Below, piece after piece: positions 1 through 8,587 of a DNA stretch of 64,000 nucleotides. The stretch is taken from assembly GCF_965204935.1 (NCBI RefSeq), contig NZ_CBDBFO010000002.1, one strand, 5' to 3'. The notes beneath the pieces were generated by a model that was given only the letters and a program-made list of their open reading frames with translations, was not told where the DNA came from and did no database searches. Within the stretch, counting starts at the first letter, position 1. Every line of letters starts with the position of its first letter. The position numbers and the translations under genes are program-made. The DNA comes from Hoeflea_A sp965204935. Lineage in GTDB: Bacteria; Pseudomonadota; Alphaproteobacteria; Rhizobiales; Rhizobiaceae.

Positions 1-243
1 CATGAGCTCAACAAAGACATCTATATCGGCATCACGCGCCATCTCGACCGGGTCCGAGAAAAACCGCGCGCCCGAAAGATCGACCCCGCGATCCTTGTCT
101 GGATTGCGAGCGCTGACGGCAACGATCTCGATCGGCCTGCCACAAATCTTGGCAAGCTTGTTGTGGCGGTTCGTGAGTATCCGGGCGAGCGACGCACCGA
201 CAGTTCCAAGGCCCGCAATGCCGATGCGGAGGGCATTTGCCAT
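1..243 (-). CDS. hom: Homoserine dehydrogenase, N-terminal part (runs off the window)
   Basis: The reverse strand from 243 gives an 81-residue N-terminus starting MANALRIGIAGLGTVGASLA, a Rossmann NAD(P)-binding motif (GIAGLGTVG) typical of homoserine dehydrogenase. It continues with a strand carrying IVAVSARN and a later DIDVFVELM segment, which is the family's usual spacing. The enzyme reduces aspartate semialdehyde to homoserine for threonine and methionine synthesis. It follows the aminotransferase gene on the same strand after 77 bases, an arrangement common in rhizobia. The rest of the gene lies outside the window, so catalytic and ACT regions cannot be checked. Confidence 0.85.
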   Translation of the reverse strand, partial: MANALRIGIAGLGTVGASLARILTNRHNKLAKICGRPIEIVAVSARNPDKDRGVDLSGARFFSDPVEMARDADIDVFVELM

Positions 244-320
244 AGTCACGCGATCCAATTGTCAAAAATGTGCACCGCAGTCACCGATGGCCCGGTGCGC
301 GGAGGTTGAAGATAGTCCGG

Positions 321-1538
321 CTAACGCCGTGTGTTCAATTGGACGACGTTTTGCATGCTTTCATCTTTGGACGCAAGAAAACGTTTGATATTGCGCGCCG
401 CCTGGCGGATGCGGTGCTCGTTTTCGACAAGCGCAATGCGCACATAGTCGTCACCATATTCGCCGAACCCGACACCGGGGGCCACGGCGACATCGGCCTT
501 TTCAATGAGCAGCTTGGAAAACTCAAGCGAGCCGATATCCCTGAAACGCTCAGGCACCGGCGCCCAGGCAAACATGGTCGCTTGCGGCGCGGGAACATCC
601 CAGCCGGCATTGGAGAAGGATTCGACCATGACGTCGCGGCGGCGCCGATAGGTGTTTCGGACCATCTCGATTTCCGAACCGTCGCCATTGAGGGCCGTTG
701 TGGCTGCAACCTGGATCGGTGTGAACGCGCCATAGTCCAGATAGGACTTGACCCTGGACAGCGCAGCAATCAGGCGCTCGTTGCCGACAGCAAATCCCAT
801 GCGCCAACCAGGCATGGAAAAGGTCTTTGACATTGAGGTGAATTCGACGGCCACGTCTATGGCGCCGGGAACTTCAAGAACCGATGGCGGCGGCACGTCG
901 CAATAGTACAACTCGGAATAGGCAAGGTCCGACAAGATGATGATGTCGTGGCGGCGGGCAAAGGCAACCACATCCTTGTAGAAGTCGAGACTTGCCACAT
1001 GTGCGGTCGGATTTGACGGGTAGTTCAGGATCAGCGCCAGCGGTTTCGGAATGGAGTGGCGGACGGCCCGTTCCAGCGAATAAAAGAAACTGTCGTCCGG
1101 CTCGACTGTCATCGAGCGGATGACCCCGCCCGACATGATGAAGCCGAAAGCGTGGATCGGATAGGTTGGATTCGGGCACAGGATCACATCGCCAGGCGCG
1201 GTAATGGCCTGCGCCATATTTGCAAAGCCCTCTTTCGAGCCCAATGTCGCGACAACCTGCGTATCGGGATCGAGCTTGACGCCGAAGCGCCGCTCGTAAT
1301 AGCGGGCCTGCGCCTTGCGCAATCCGGGAATGCCCCTTGACGTGGAATAACGGTGGGTCCGCGGGTCCTGGACGACCTCGCACAGCTTGTCGACAATCGA
1401 CTGCGGCGTCGGAAGATCCGGATTGCCCATGCCAAGATCGATGATGTCGGCCCCGGCCGCTCGCGCGCTTGCCTTCAGGCGATTGACCTGCTCGAAGACA
1501 TAAGGCGGCAGCCGGCGGACTTTGTGAAACTCTTCCAT
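321..1538 (-). CDS. alaC: Class I/II PLP aminotransferase, AlaC-type (glutamate-pyruvate transaminase)
   Basis: A 405-residue fold-type I aminotransferase. The PLP lysine lies in SMSKTFSMPGWRMGF, with the upstream NYPSNPTA and SDLAYSELYY motifs that contact the cofactor, and the substrate carboxylate arginine in DDYVRIALVENEHRIRQA. Length and motifs fit the AlaC/YfdZ group, which transfers amino groups between alanine and glutamate; LL-diaminopimelate aminotransferase is a close relative and cannot be fully excluded. ATG at 1538 is used because the family alignment begins with FHKVRRLPPYVF directly after it. It lies upstream of hom on the same strand, so both genes are probably in one amino-acid synthesis unit. 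Confidence 0.85.
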   Translation of the reverse strand: MEEFHKVRRLPPYVFEQVNRLKASARAAGADIIDLGMGNPDLPTPQSIVDKLCEVVQDPRTHRYSTSRGIPGLRKAQARYYERRFGVKLDPDTQVVATLGSKEGFANMAQAITAPGDVILCPNPTYPIHAFGFIMSGGVIRSMTVEPDDSFFYSLERAVRHSIPKPLALILNYPSNPTAHVASLDFYKDVVAFARRHDIIILSDLAYSELYYCDVPPPSVLEVPGAIDVAVEFTSMSKTFSMPGWRMGFAVGNERLIAALSRVKSYLDYGAFTPIQVAATTALNGDGSEIEMVRNTYRRRRDVMVESFSNAGWDVPAPQATMFAWAPVPERFRDIGSLEFSKLLIEKADVAVAPGVGFGEYGDDYVRIALVENEHRIRQAARNIKRFLASKDESMQNVVQLNTRR

Positions 1539-1618
1539 GACATTCTCGATAGATTGAACGGCGATGGCGGCTTATGCGCCCATTATGGCACAAATTGCAA
1601 CAATTCGCTTATTTGGGC

Positions 1619-2041
1619 CTATTCGTTCTCGATTTCGTCTTTGGTGTCTATGCCGTGGGATTCGGCGATTTTTTTCAACTCTTTGTATCGGGCATTGTAT
1701 GCCGTGTTGCCGCCGCCCCTGCCACGTGCCGCCTTGATCGCTTCCATTTCAGCCGTAATCGCTTTCCTGTCCGCTTCGCTCAGTTGCTCGGTTGCACCCT
1801 TCGGCATTACGGCAAATGTCGGAAAAGCCTCGTTTCGCAGAGCACCCTCGTTGACAAAGCTGTTGTCGCGCGCTGGCTCTTGCGACTGATCTCCCTGCTT
1901 CGAATTGTCGCCGGTTCCACCCGGTGGATTGGCATCGTCGGTGATGATCGCATTGAGCGGCGCGGCGTCTTCCAGGTTCGCGGAAACGCAGCCAGTTAGA
2001 ATCACGAGCGGGAGCATCATCGCGCGCGCTGCGGTCCGCAT
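1619..2041 (-). CDS. Small predicted lipoprotein, unknown function
   Basis: The 140-residue product from ATG 2041 begins with a basic stretch and a hydrophobic segment ending in the lipobox LTGC (Cys at residue 18), so it is probably an outer-membrane or periplasmic lipoprotein. The middle is low complexity with many Asp, Gly and Asn, and the C-terminal 60 residues are charged (AIKAARGRGGG, YKELKKIAESHGID), possibly a short helical domain. An earlier in-frame start at 2092 would put 17 charged residues before the signal peptide and is less likely. It is divergent from phaC with a 169-base gap. I do not recognise a named family. Confidence 0.65.
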   Translation of the reverse strand: MRTAARAMMLPLVILTGCVSANLEDAAPLNAIITDDANPPGGTGDNSKQGDQSQEPARDNSFVNEGALRNEAFPTFAVMPKGATEQLSEADRKAITAEMEAIKAARGRGGGNTAYNARYKELKKIAESHGIDTKDEIENE

Positions 2042-2210
2042 CCCTTTGTTTTTGGGTTTTCTCGTCAATTCCTTCAATCCGCTTTCTTCCAAAATACACC
2101 ATTCAGCAGTGATTTGTGTGTATTATATTATTGTCCTAATTGCAGAATAAAGATGTCCGTCGGGTCACAGACCGAGGGCAACGGCCAAAGACAGCGCCGG
2201 GGAGGATTAA

Positions 2211-4316
2211 GTGGCAGAGAAGAAGGACCGCGTGCGCCGCGGAAATTCAAAGGGCGGGACCGCCAAAAAAACGAGTGCCAAGAGCGCCAAGCGGGCAGAC
2301 GATAAACCCGCCAAACAGGGCGTCAAGGCGCGGGCTGCAAAACCGTCCGCCGCAAAGCCTCAGGCCGCCAAACGGACGGCCTCCGGGCCGCGAGCCACCA
2401 CTAAGCCTGAAACCGCGAAGGCAAGTGTTGCAGCGCCGAAGGCACCCAAAAAGGAAACGACCGAAAAAGCCGCACAAAAGCCAAAACCGGAAACCGTTTC
2501 CGGCAATGGCGCGGATGTGCCCGGTCTCTCCGCGATTGAACCGTTTGTGGTCAAGGATCCCGAAGCTATGGCGCGCAACATGGCCCATGTTGTCGAGGAG
2601 CTTGGACGTGCCGCTTCCGCCTGGGTATCCCCGCGCGAGACAGGCGAGAAGAAAGACACGGTCGCCGGCCCCGCGACCGACATGGTCAAGACCTTTTCCA
2701 AACTTTCGGAATACTGGCTTTCCGATCCGAAACGGGCCCTTGAGGCCCAGACCCATCTTCTGACAAGCTATTTCGATATCTGGTCGAACTCCATTCGCAA
2801 AATGTCCGGCGAGGAGACACAGGACCCTGCGGCCAGTCACCTCGGTGATCGGCGTTTCTCCGATGAGGACTGGCAGAACAACGCATTCTTCAGTTTCCTG
2901 CGCCAGGCTTACTGGGTAACGGCCGACTGGGCCGACAAGCTGGTCAAGGACGCGGACGGTCTGGACGAGCATACGCGTCACAAGGCCGAGTTCTACGTCA
3001 AGCAGATCACGAGCGCGCTGTCGCCCACGAATTTCGTTCTGACCAATCCCGAGGTCTACAAGGAAACGGTCGCTCAGAGCGGCGAGAATCTTGTGCGCGG
3101 CATGCGCATGCTGGCCGAGGACATCGAAGCCGGCCGCGGCGATCTGCGCCTGCGCCAGTCCGACTACAACAAGTTCGCCGTTGGAGAGAACCTGGCCATG
3201 ACGCCGGGAAAGGTGATTGCCCAGAGCGACATCTGTCAGGTCATCCAGTACGAACCGGTCACCGAAAAGGTTCTGAAGCGGCCGCTGCTGATTTGCCCGC
3301 CATGGATCAACAAATTCTATATTCTCGACCTCAATCCGCAGAAATCCTTCATCCACTGGGCTGTCGAGCAGGGCCATACGGTTTTTGTCATCTCGTGGGT
3401 CAACCCGGATGAGAGCCACGCCAAGAAGGATTGGGAGGCCTACGCCCGCGAAGGAATCGGCTTCGCCGTGGACACGGTCGAAAAGGTCACGGGTGAGGAA
3501 GAGATCAACGCCATCGGATACTGCGTCGGCGGTACGCTGCTCGCTGCGACCCTGGCGCTGCTCGCAAAGGAAGGCGATGACCGCATCGCCTCGGCGACCT
3601 TCTTCACCACCCAGGTCGATTTCGTCAATGCCGGTGACTTGAAGGTTTTCGCCGACGCGGAGAACATCGATTCCATCGAAGCCAGCATGAAAGAGCACGG
3701 CTATCTCGACGGCTCGAAGATGGCGACCGCCTTCAACATGCTCCGCGCTTCTGAATTGATCTGGCCCTATGTGGTCAACAACTATCTGAAGGGCAAGGAG
3801 CCGATGCCCTTCGATCTGCTTTACTGGAACTCCGATGCGACGCGCATGCCGGCGGCAAACCACTCCTACTATCTTCGTAACTGTTACCTGGAAAACAACC
3901 TGTCGAACGACCGCATGGTGCTGGGCGGAAAGAAGATTTCGCTGAAGGACGTGACGATCCCGGTCTACAATCTCGCGACCCGCGAAGACCATATTGCGCC
4001 GGCGAAATCCGTATTCATCGGATGCGACTCCTTCGGTGGAAAGGTCACATACGTGATGGCCGGCTCCGGCCACATCGCAGGTGTCGTCAATCCGCCCGAG
4101 AAGAAAAAATACCAGTATTGGACGGGCGGCAAGCCGACCGGTGATTTCGATGCCTGGGTCGACAAGGCCCATGAGCACCCCGGCTCCTGGTGGCCGCACT
4201 GGGATGCGTGGATCCGCAAACAGGATGACGAAGAAGTCGATGCGCGCCAACCGGGAGGCGGCAAGCTCAACGCCATAGAGGACGCGCCGGGAAGTTTCGT
4301 GCGGGTTCGCGTATAA
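2211..4316 (+). CDS. phaC: Class I poly(3-hydroxyalkanoate) synthase with lysine/alanine-rich N-terminal extension
   Basis: PhaC polymerises (R)-3-hydroxyacyl-CoA into storage polyester at the granule surface. The GTG start at 2211 sits 5 bases after GGAGG (2201-2205). Residues 1 to about 95 are a Lys/Ala/Pro-rich low-complexity tail; the conserved PhaC_N region follows from about residue 190 and an alpha/beta hydrolase core after it. The lipase-like box GYCVGG holds the catalytic Cys438, with the partner Asp in TREDHIAP and the His in GSGHIAGVVNPP. At 701 residues it is about 100 longer than most class I synthases, the excess being the basic tail. No phaE or phaR partner is adjacent, consistent with class I. 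Confidence 0.95.
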   Translation: MAEKKDRVRRGNSKGGTAKKTSAKSAKRADDKPAKQGVKARAAKPSAAKPQAAKRTASGPRATTKPETAKASVAAPKAPKKETTEKAAQKPKPETVSGNGADVPGLSAIEPFVVKDPEAMARNMAHVVEELGRAASAWVSPRETGEKKDTVAGPATDMVKTFSKLSEYWLSDPKRALEAQTHLLTSYFDIWSNSIRKMSGEETQDPAASHLGDRRFSDEDWQNNAFFSFLRQAYWVTADWADKLVKDADGLDEHTRHKAEFYVKQITSALSPTNFVLTNPEVYKETVAQSGENLVRGMRMLAEDIEAGRGDLRLRQSDYNKFAVGENLAMTPGKVIAQSDICQVIQYEPVTEKVLKRPLLICPPWINKFYILDLNPQKSFIHWAVEQGHTVFVISWVNPDESHAKKDWEAYAREGIGFAVDTVEKVTGEEEINAIGYCVGGTLLAATLALLAKEGDDRIASATFFTTQVDFVNAGDLKVFADAENIDSIEASMKEHGYLDGSKMATAFNMLRASELIWPYVVNNYLKGKEPMPFDLLYWNSDATRMPAANHSYYLRNCYLENNLSNDRMVLGGKKISLKDVTIPVYNLATREDHIAPAKSVFIGCDSFGGKVTYVMAGSGHIAGVVNPPEKKKYQYWTGGKPTGDFDAWVDKAHEHPGSWWPHWDAWIRKQDDEEVDARQPGGGKLNAIEDAPGSFVRVRV

Positions 4317-4344
4317 TCCGCCGATCAGAAGGCACGCGATTCGC

Positions 4345-5133
4345 ATGGCCGTGGTCGATGAAGAAATTCCCCTAAGCGGCGGGAACACCAATACTGGTGT
4401 TGTTCGTGTCGGCGACACCGTCCGGCGTGGCATTTCCCGTTCCAGCAATACGGTTCAGCAATTGCTGCTGCATCTTGAGGCAAAGGGCTTTTCCGGAAGC
4501 CCGAGATTTCTCGGACTGGACGACAAAAACCGGGAAATCCTCACCTTTGTTCCAGGTGAGACCGGTGTCGAACCCACAATCTGGACCACCATCGACCCGC
4601 TTGTGGAGACGGCGCGAATGCTCCGTCAGTATCACGACGCGACGATCGATTTGGTTGCCGTGGAGCCGCATTGGAAGTTCGAACACCCCAAGAGGAGCGA
4701 GCACGAAGTCATCTGCCACAACGACTTTGCGCCGTACAATTTCGTTTTTTCGGGCGACCGCCCGTGCGCAATCCTGGATTTCGACCTTGCCGGTCCGGGT
4801 CCGCGTATATGGGATGTCGCCTATGCGGCCTACTGGATGACGCCACTTTCATTCAATGCCGCTGACATGGTCTCGTTTGCAGAGGCGGATATCACCGCCG
4901 GCAGCCCCAGACTGAAGCTCTTTTGCAAGACATACTATATTCCGCCAGACCGGGCACTGACCGAGACCGTGGCAGACGTTCTGCGACACATGGCTAACGA
5001 AAAAGCTGCGCAGGAAATTCTCGGTGTGCAGGCTGCCAGACGCCTGAAGCAGGGTGGACACTTTGAACACTGGCAGAAGGAGGCCGACGCCTTCCAGGCA
5101 CGGCTATCTCAATTGCAAGCCAATCTGGCCTGA
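4345..5133 (+). CDS. Aminoglycoside phosphotransferase/choline kinase-fold protein
   Basis: A 262-residue small-molecule kinase of the APH family. The catalytic Brenner motif is HNDFAPYN (about residues 126-133) and the metal-binding aspartate is in AILDFDLAGPG (about 147-157). The N-lobe glycine loop is weak. The substrate is not predictable: chromosomal members of this family rarely confer resistance and act on varied alcohols or sugars. It lies 28 bases after phaC and 49 before sfsA on the same strand, so it may be read through from phaC. Confidence 0.75.
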   Translation: MAVVDEEIPLSGGNTNTGVVRVGDTVRRGISRSSNTVQQLLLHLEAKGFSGSPRFLGLDDKNREILTFVPGETGVEPTIWTTIDPLVETARMLRQYHDATIDLVAVEPHWKFEHPKRSEHEVICHNDFAPYNFVFSGDRPCAILDFDLAGPGPRIWDVAYAAYWMTPLSFNAADMVSFAEADITAGSPRLKLFCKTYYIPPDRALTETVADVLRHMANEKAAQEILGVQAARRLKQGGHFEHWQKEADAFQARLSQLQANLA

Positions 5134-5182
5134 AGCTGACAGTACACTTCCAACGAGAGAACGGCTGCTCTATGAGAGCAGG

Positions 5183-5893
5183 ATGAAGTTTCCGACACCC
5201 CTCACCCGTGGCACATTGATCAAACGCTACAAGCGCTTCCTTTTTGACGCTGAGCTGACCGACGGCAGCACAATAACGGGCTCCTGCCCCAACACCGGAT
5301 CGATGCTGGGCCTGACGGATCCAGGTTCCGCCATATGGATGTCTGAGCACGACAGCCCGACGCGCAAATACCGCCATGCCCTCGAGCTGGTCGAGGCCGA
5401 TGGAACCACCGTCGGCATCAACACAGGGCTTCCGAACAAGATCGTTGAAGAGGCAATCGCCGACGGGCGCGTGGAGCCGCTAGCAGGTTACGCGGATATG
5501 CGCCGCGAACAAAAATACGGTAAAAACTCCCGTATCGACCTGTTGCTGACCGACGAGGCACGGCCACCGGCCTATGTCGAGGTCAAGAATGTGCATTTCA
5601 TCAGAACACCCGGACTTGCCGAGTTTCCGGACAGCCCGACCGAGCGCGGCGCCAAGCATCTGGACGAACTCGGCGACATGGTTGATGCCGGAAACCGTGC
5701 CGTCATGGTCTATCTCATCCAGCGTTCTGACTGCGAAAGATTGAAAATCTGCCGCGATCTCGATAGCAATTACGGTGCGGCCTTCGACAGGGCAGTTGCA
5801 CGCGGGGTTGAAGCCATCGCCTTGCGGTGCCACATCACGCCGCAGGAAATCCGTTTCGACCGGCTGGTACCAGTCGATGAACAGGGTTTGTGA
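5183..5893 (+). CDS. sfsA: SfsA family DNA-binding protein/putative nuclease
   Basis: A 236-residue SfsA protein. Typical landmarks are the N-terminal RYKRFLFDAEL, the CPNTGSM segment, and SRIDLLL...AYVEVKNV, the last being part of a PD-(D/E)xK-like nuclease core (Asp, then Glu-x-Lys). The family was named for sugar fermentation stimulation in E. coli; its biochemical role is still uncertain. ATG 5183 was chosen over the upstream 5054 because the extra 43 residues overlap the previous gene in another frame and do not resemble SfsA. map starts 9 bases after its stop. Confidence 0.9.
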   Translation: MKFPTPLTRGTLIKRYKRFLFDAELTDGSTITGSCPNTGSMLGLTDPGSAIWMSEHDSPTRKYRHALELVEADGTTVGINTGLPNKIVEEAIADGRVEPLAGYADMRREQKYGKNSRIDLLLTDEARPPAYVEVKNVHFIRTPGLAEFPDSPTERGAKHLDELGDMVDAGNRAVMVYLIQRSDCERLKICRDLDSNYGAAFDRAVARGVEAIALRCHITPQEIRFDRLVPVDEQGL

Positions 5894-5902
5894 GGACATA
5901 AA

Positions 5903-6739
5903 GTGGTCAGTTACATCGAAGCCCTCGAGGCACCGAGAAAGAACAACGGACAGGTCAAACTGCACGGAGCCGATGGCTTTGCCGGCATGCGCAAGGCTGG
6001 CCAGCTGACAGCCATGTGCCTAGACGAGCTGGTTTCGATGGTCAAACCGGGGACGACGACAGCGTCGATAGACAAGTTCGTCTTCGAGTTCGGAATGGAT
6101 CACGGTGCCGTTCCGGCGACGCTGAACTACCGGGGATACACACATTCCTGCTGCACGTCGGTCAACCACGTGGTCTGCCATGGGTTTCCCAGTGACAAGC
6201 CGCTGCGTGAGGGCGACATCGTCAATATCGACGTGACCTATGTTCTCGATGGCTGGCACGGCGACTCCAGCCGCATGTATCCGGTCGGGCAGATCAAGCG
6301 GGCTGCCCATCGGCTGCTGGAAGTCACACATGAATCGCTCATGCGCGGCATTGCCGCCGTCAGGCCCGGTGCAAGGACAGGTGCCATCGGCGAAGCAATC
6401 CAGAGCTACGCGGAAGCCGAGCGCTGCTCTGTCGTTCGCGATTTTTGCGGCCATGGACTTGGCCAGCTTTTCCATGATGTGCCGAATATCCTGCACTACG
6501 GCCGCGCCCACGAGGGCGTGGAACTGCGCGAAGGCATGATTTTCACCATCGAGCCGATGATCAATCTCGGCAAACCGCACGTAAAAGTGCTGTCTGACGG
6601 TTGGACTGCGGTGACACGCGACCGTTCATTGACGGCACAATATGAGCACTCCGTAGGTGTTACCGCCGATGGTTGTGAAATCTTCACGCTTTCCCCCGCC
6701 GGTCTCTTTGCACCTGGGTTGGAACTTTCCGAGACGTAG
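5903..6739 (+). CDS. map: Type I methionine aminopeptidase
   Basis: Removes the initiator methionine from nascent proteins using two metal ions. The 278-residue product shows the expected ligand motifs in order: CHGFPS, the aspartate pair in NIDVTYVLDGWHGDSS, the histidine in FCGHGLGQLFHD, the glutamate in FTIEPM and the last glutamate in YEHSVGVT. It starts with GTG at 5903, 9 bases after sfsA. Its TAG stop overlaps the ribosome-binding site of radC (AGGAG, 6738-6742), suggesting coupled translation of the map-radC pair, which is often adjacent in rhizobia. Confidence 0.95.
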   Translation: MVSYIEALEAPRKNNGQVKLHGADGFAGMRKAGQLTAMCLDELVSMVKPGTTTASIDKFVFEFGMDHGAVPATLNYRGYTHSCCTSVNHVVCHGFPSDKPLREGDIVNIDVTYVLDGWHGDSSRMYPVGQIKRAAHRLLEVTHESLMRGIAAVRPGARTGAIGEAIQSYAEAERCSVVRDFCGHGLGQLFHDVPNILHYGRAHEGVELREGMIFTIEPMINLGKPHVKVLSDGWTAVTRDRSLTAQYEHSVGVTADGCEIFTLSPAGLFAPGLELSET

Positions 6740-6748
6740 GAGTGAGCC

Positions 6749-7438
6749 CTGTCCGAACCCGCTGACAGTGCCCGGCACAAGGGTCACCGGGATCGGTTAA
6801 GGCAGCGTTTTCAAGGCGCGGGTCCCGAGGCCCTTGCCGATTATGAGCTTCTCGAACTGTTGCTCTTCAGGCTGATACCGCGGCGCGACACCAAACCGAT
6901 TGCCAAGGCTCTGCTCGAAAAATTCGGCTCGCTTCCCGAAGTCCTGGGCGCGCCCGAAAGCCTCCTTCAGGAAGTGCCCGGAATCGGCAAGACCGTTGCA
7001 TCCGATCTGAAAGTGATCACCGCCCTCACCCGGCGCATGCTGCAGTCCAGCATCGTCGACCGTCCGATACTGGCCTCGTGGTCCAACGTGGTCGAGTACT
7101 GCAAGGCGGCAATGGCCTATGAGCGTCGCGAGCAGTTCCGCATCCTCTTTCTTGACAAAAAGAACAGGCTGATCGCCGATGAGGTCCAGCAGAGCGGGAC
7201 GGTCGATCACACGCCGGTATACCCGCGCGAGGTGGTGCGCCGCGCGCTGGAGCTTTCGGCGACGGCAATCATCCTGGTGCACAACCACCCGTCCGGCGAT
7301 CCGACACCCTCGCGCGCCGATGTCGAGATGACCCATCGCATCATCGAGGCAGCAGCACCGCTCGACATAACGGTTCACGACCACATCATCATCGGCCGCG
7401 CCGACCACGCGAGCCTCAAGGGCCTGTCTCTAATTTGA
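6749..7438 (+). CDS. radC: RadC family protein with JAMM/MPN+ domain, apparent CTG start
   Basis: RadC-family protein with two helix-hairpin-helix motifs (VPGIGKTVA near residue 78) and a JAMM metalloprotease-like site HNHPSGDPTPS; the family has no settled function in DNA repair. Family members begin with a GHRDRLRQRF motif followed by ALADYELLELLLF; both are in frame here only if translation starts upstream of 6797. An in-frame TGA sits at 6743-6745, and the only start-like codon between it and that motif is CTG at 6749, placed 6 bases after AGGAG. The TTG at 6860 would drop 37 conserved residues. I therefore call a 229-residue protein with a CTG start. Confidence 0.85.
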   Translation: MSEPADSARHKGHRDRLRQRFQGAGPEALADYELLELLLFRLIPRRDTKPIAKALLEKFGSLPEVLGAPESLLQEVPGIGKTVASDLKVITALTRRMLQSSIVDRPILASWSNVVEYCKAAMAYERREQFRILFLDKKNRLIADEVQQSGTVDHTPVYPREVVRRALELSATAIILVHNHPSGDPTPSRADVEMTHRIIEAAAPLDITVHDHIIIGRADHASLKGLSLI

Positions 7439-7474
7439 GTTCGACGACTCCCACTCTGGCAGCAACTCATTTGT

Positions 7475-8500
7475 TCAGCGGACGCGTGCAATTCTTTGCT
7501 CTCGATAGCTTCTGGGAGACTCGTTGAACGCGCGCTTGAACCATCGCGAGAAATGGCTGCTGTCGGAAAACCCGCATTCATGGGCAATCTGGGTGATGGT
7601 GCGCTTTGAATTGATCAGGCGCCAACGGGAATGTTGCAGTCGCATATCGCGCCAGATTTCCTGCGGCGTTGCCTTTGCGTGCGTCTTGAACGCCCTGTTG
7701 AGCTGTCGAACGGTTGTTCCCAGTGTCTGCGCCAGCCGCTCGGTCGTGTCAGGATTCTGCAGTTTCTGACGCATGATCCGCACCGCCTGCTCGATCCTCC
7801 AATTGCCGCATTCTTCAAGGTCATGATAGGGCATGCGACCAACATCATGCGCCTGCCGGTGTTCGTCGACGACCATGGCCGTTAATCCCTTGAGGCCACG
7901 TGACTTTCCGCAATGCTCGATGAGAATTTCGATTGCCAGATCAATTGCCGCTGTCCCGCCCGGACAGGTTATGATTTCACCGTCTTCGATGTAGATTTCG
8001 TTCTCTATAGGAACCACATCTGGAAACAATTCCACAAACTCCGGCCTGTGGTGAGCGTGTATGGCACACCGGCGACCTTGAAGGAGACCCGCCTTCGCGA
8101 TCGCGAAGCTCCCTGTGCAAAGCCCCACGAGCTTGGTTCCGCGTTCATAAACCAGCTGCAGATAGGCAAGAGTTTCGGGATGGATCTGATCCAACTCCGA
8201 AAGCAGACCCCCAACCACCACGACATAGTCATAGATCCCGGCCTCTTGGAACGTTCGCCAGGGTACAACAGACATGCCCGAGCTTGAGGTCACCGGTGCA
8301 AGGTCGTGTGACAGCACTTCCCATGTACAGAAGATCTGGCGACTGCGGTCCGCCTCATCTGCCGAATGACGCACGGCATCGACAAAGCCGGCGAACGGTA
8401 GCAGCGTGAAGGACGGTGTCAGGATGAATGCAAACCTGACGTCGGGCTCGACTTCCGCCGAGACGGGTGCTGACCAAGGGTGCTCGTTCATTGTCGCCAT
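7475..8500 (-). CDS. GlxA-type AraC family regulator with DJ-1/PfpI domain
   Basis: A 341-residue regulator with an N-terminal DJ-1/PfpI glutamine-amidotransferase-like domain (about residues 20-195, nucleophile-elbow cysteine in VGLCTGSFAIAKAGLL) and a C-terminal pair of AraC helix-turn-helix motifs (about 235-335; TITQIAHECGFSDSSHFSRWFKRAFNESPRSYR is the conserved second motif, shown here only in part by its pattern). Such GlxA-type proteins usually activate a neighbouring catabolic operon in response to an amine or amino-acid-derived ligand. It is divergent from the proline-racemase-family gene, with 87 bases between them, and is probably its regulator. Confidence 0.9.
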   Translation of the reverse strand: MATMNEHPWSAPVSAEVEPDVRFAFILTPSFTLLPFAGFVDAVRHSADEADRSRQIFCTWEVLSHDLAPVTSSSGMSVVPWRTFQEAGIYDYVVVVGGLLSELDQIHPETLAYLQLVYERGTKLVGLCTGSFAIAKAGLLQGRRCAIHAHHRPEFVELFPDVVPIENEIYIEDGEIITCPGGTAAIDLAIEILIEHCGKSRGLKGLTAMVVDEHRQAHDVGRMPYHDLEECGNWRIEQAVRIMRQKLQNPDTTERLAQTLGTTVRQLNRAFKTHAKATPQEIWRDMRLQHSRWRLINSKRTITQIAHECGFSDSSHFSRWFKRAFNESPRSYREQRIARVR

Positions 8501-8520
8501 ATTCCTGAATCTACAAGTTT

Positions 8521-8551
8521 ATGTCCATATTGTTCTAGTTGATGTCCTATA
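8521..8551. promoter_or_regulatory. Direct repeat, candidate operator for the GlxA-type regulator
   Basis: The 87-base divergent gap holds two near-identical direct repeats, TATGTCCATA and GATGTCCTATA, whose ATGTCC cores start at 8521 and 8542. The 21-base period equals two helical turns, the classic arrangement for AraC-family binding. Assignment to the adjacent regulator is inference. Confidence 0.45.
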
Positions 8552-8587
8552 CGTTCAGCAACATCTCCACGAATCTAAGGAGATCAG

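Noticed and set aside
2247..4448. 733-codon open frame antisense to phaC
   Set aside because: Its frame mirrors the high-GC codon pattern of phaC on the other strand; no domain is recognisable and phaC is certain.
4345..5133. Aminoglycoside resistance gene
   Set aside because: Only the kinase fold is shared; chromosomal placement among housekeeping genes and weak similarity outside the catalytic motifs give no support for resistance.
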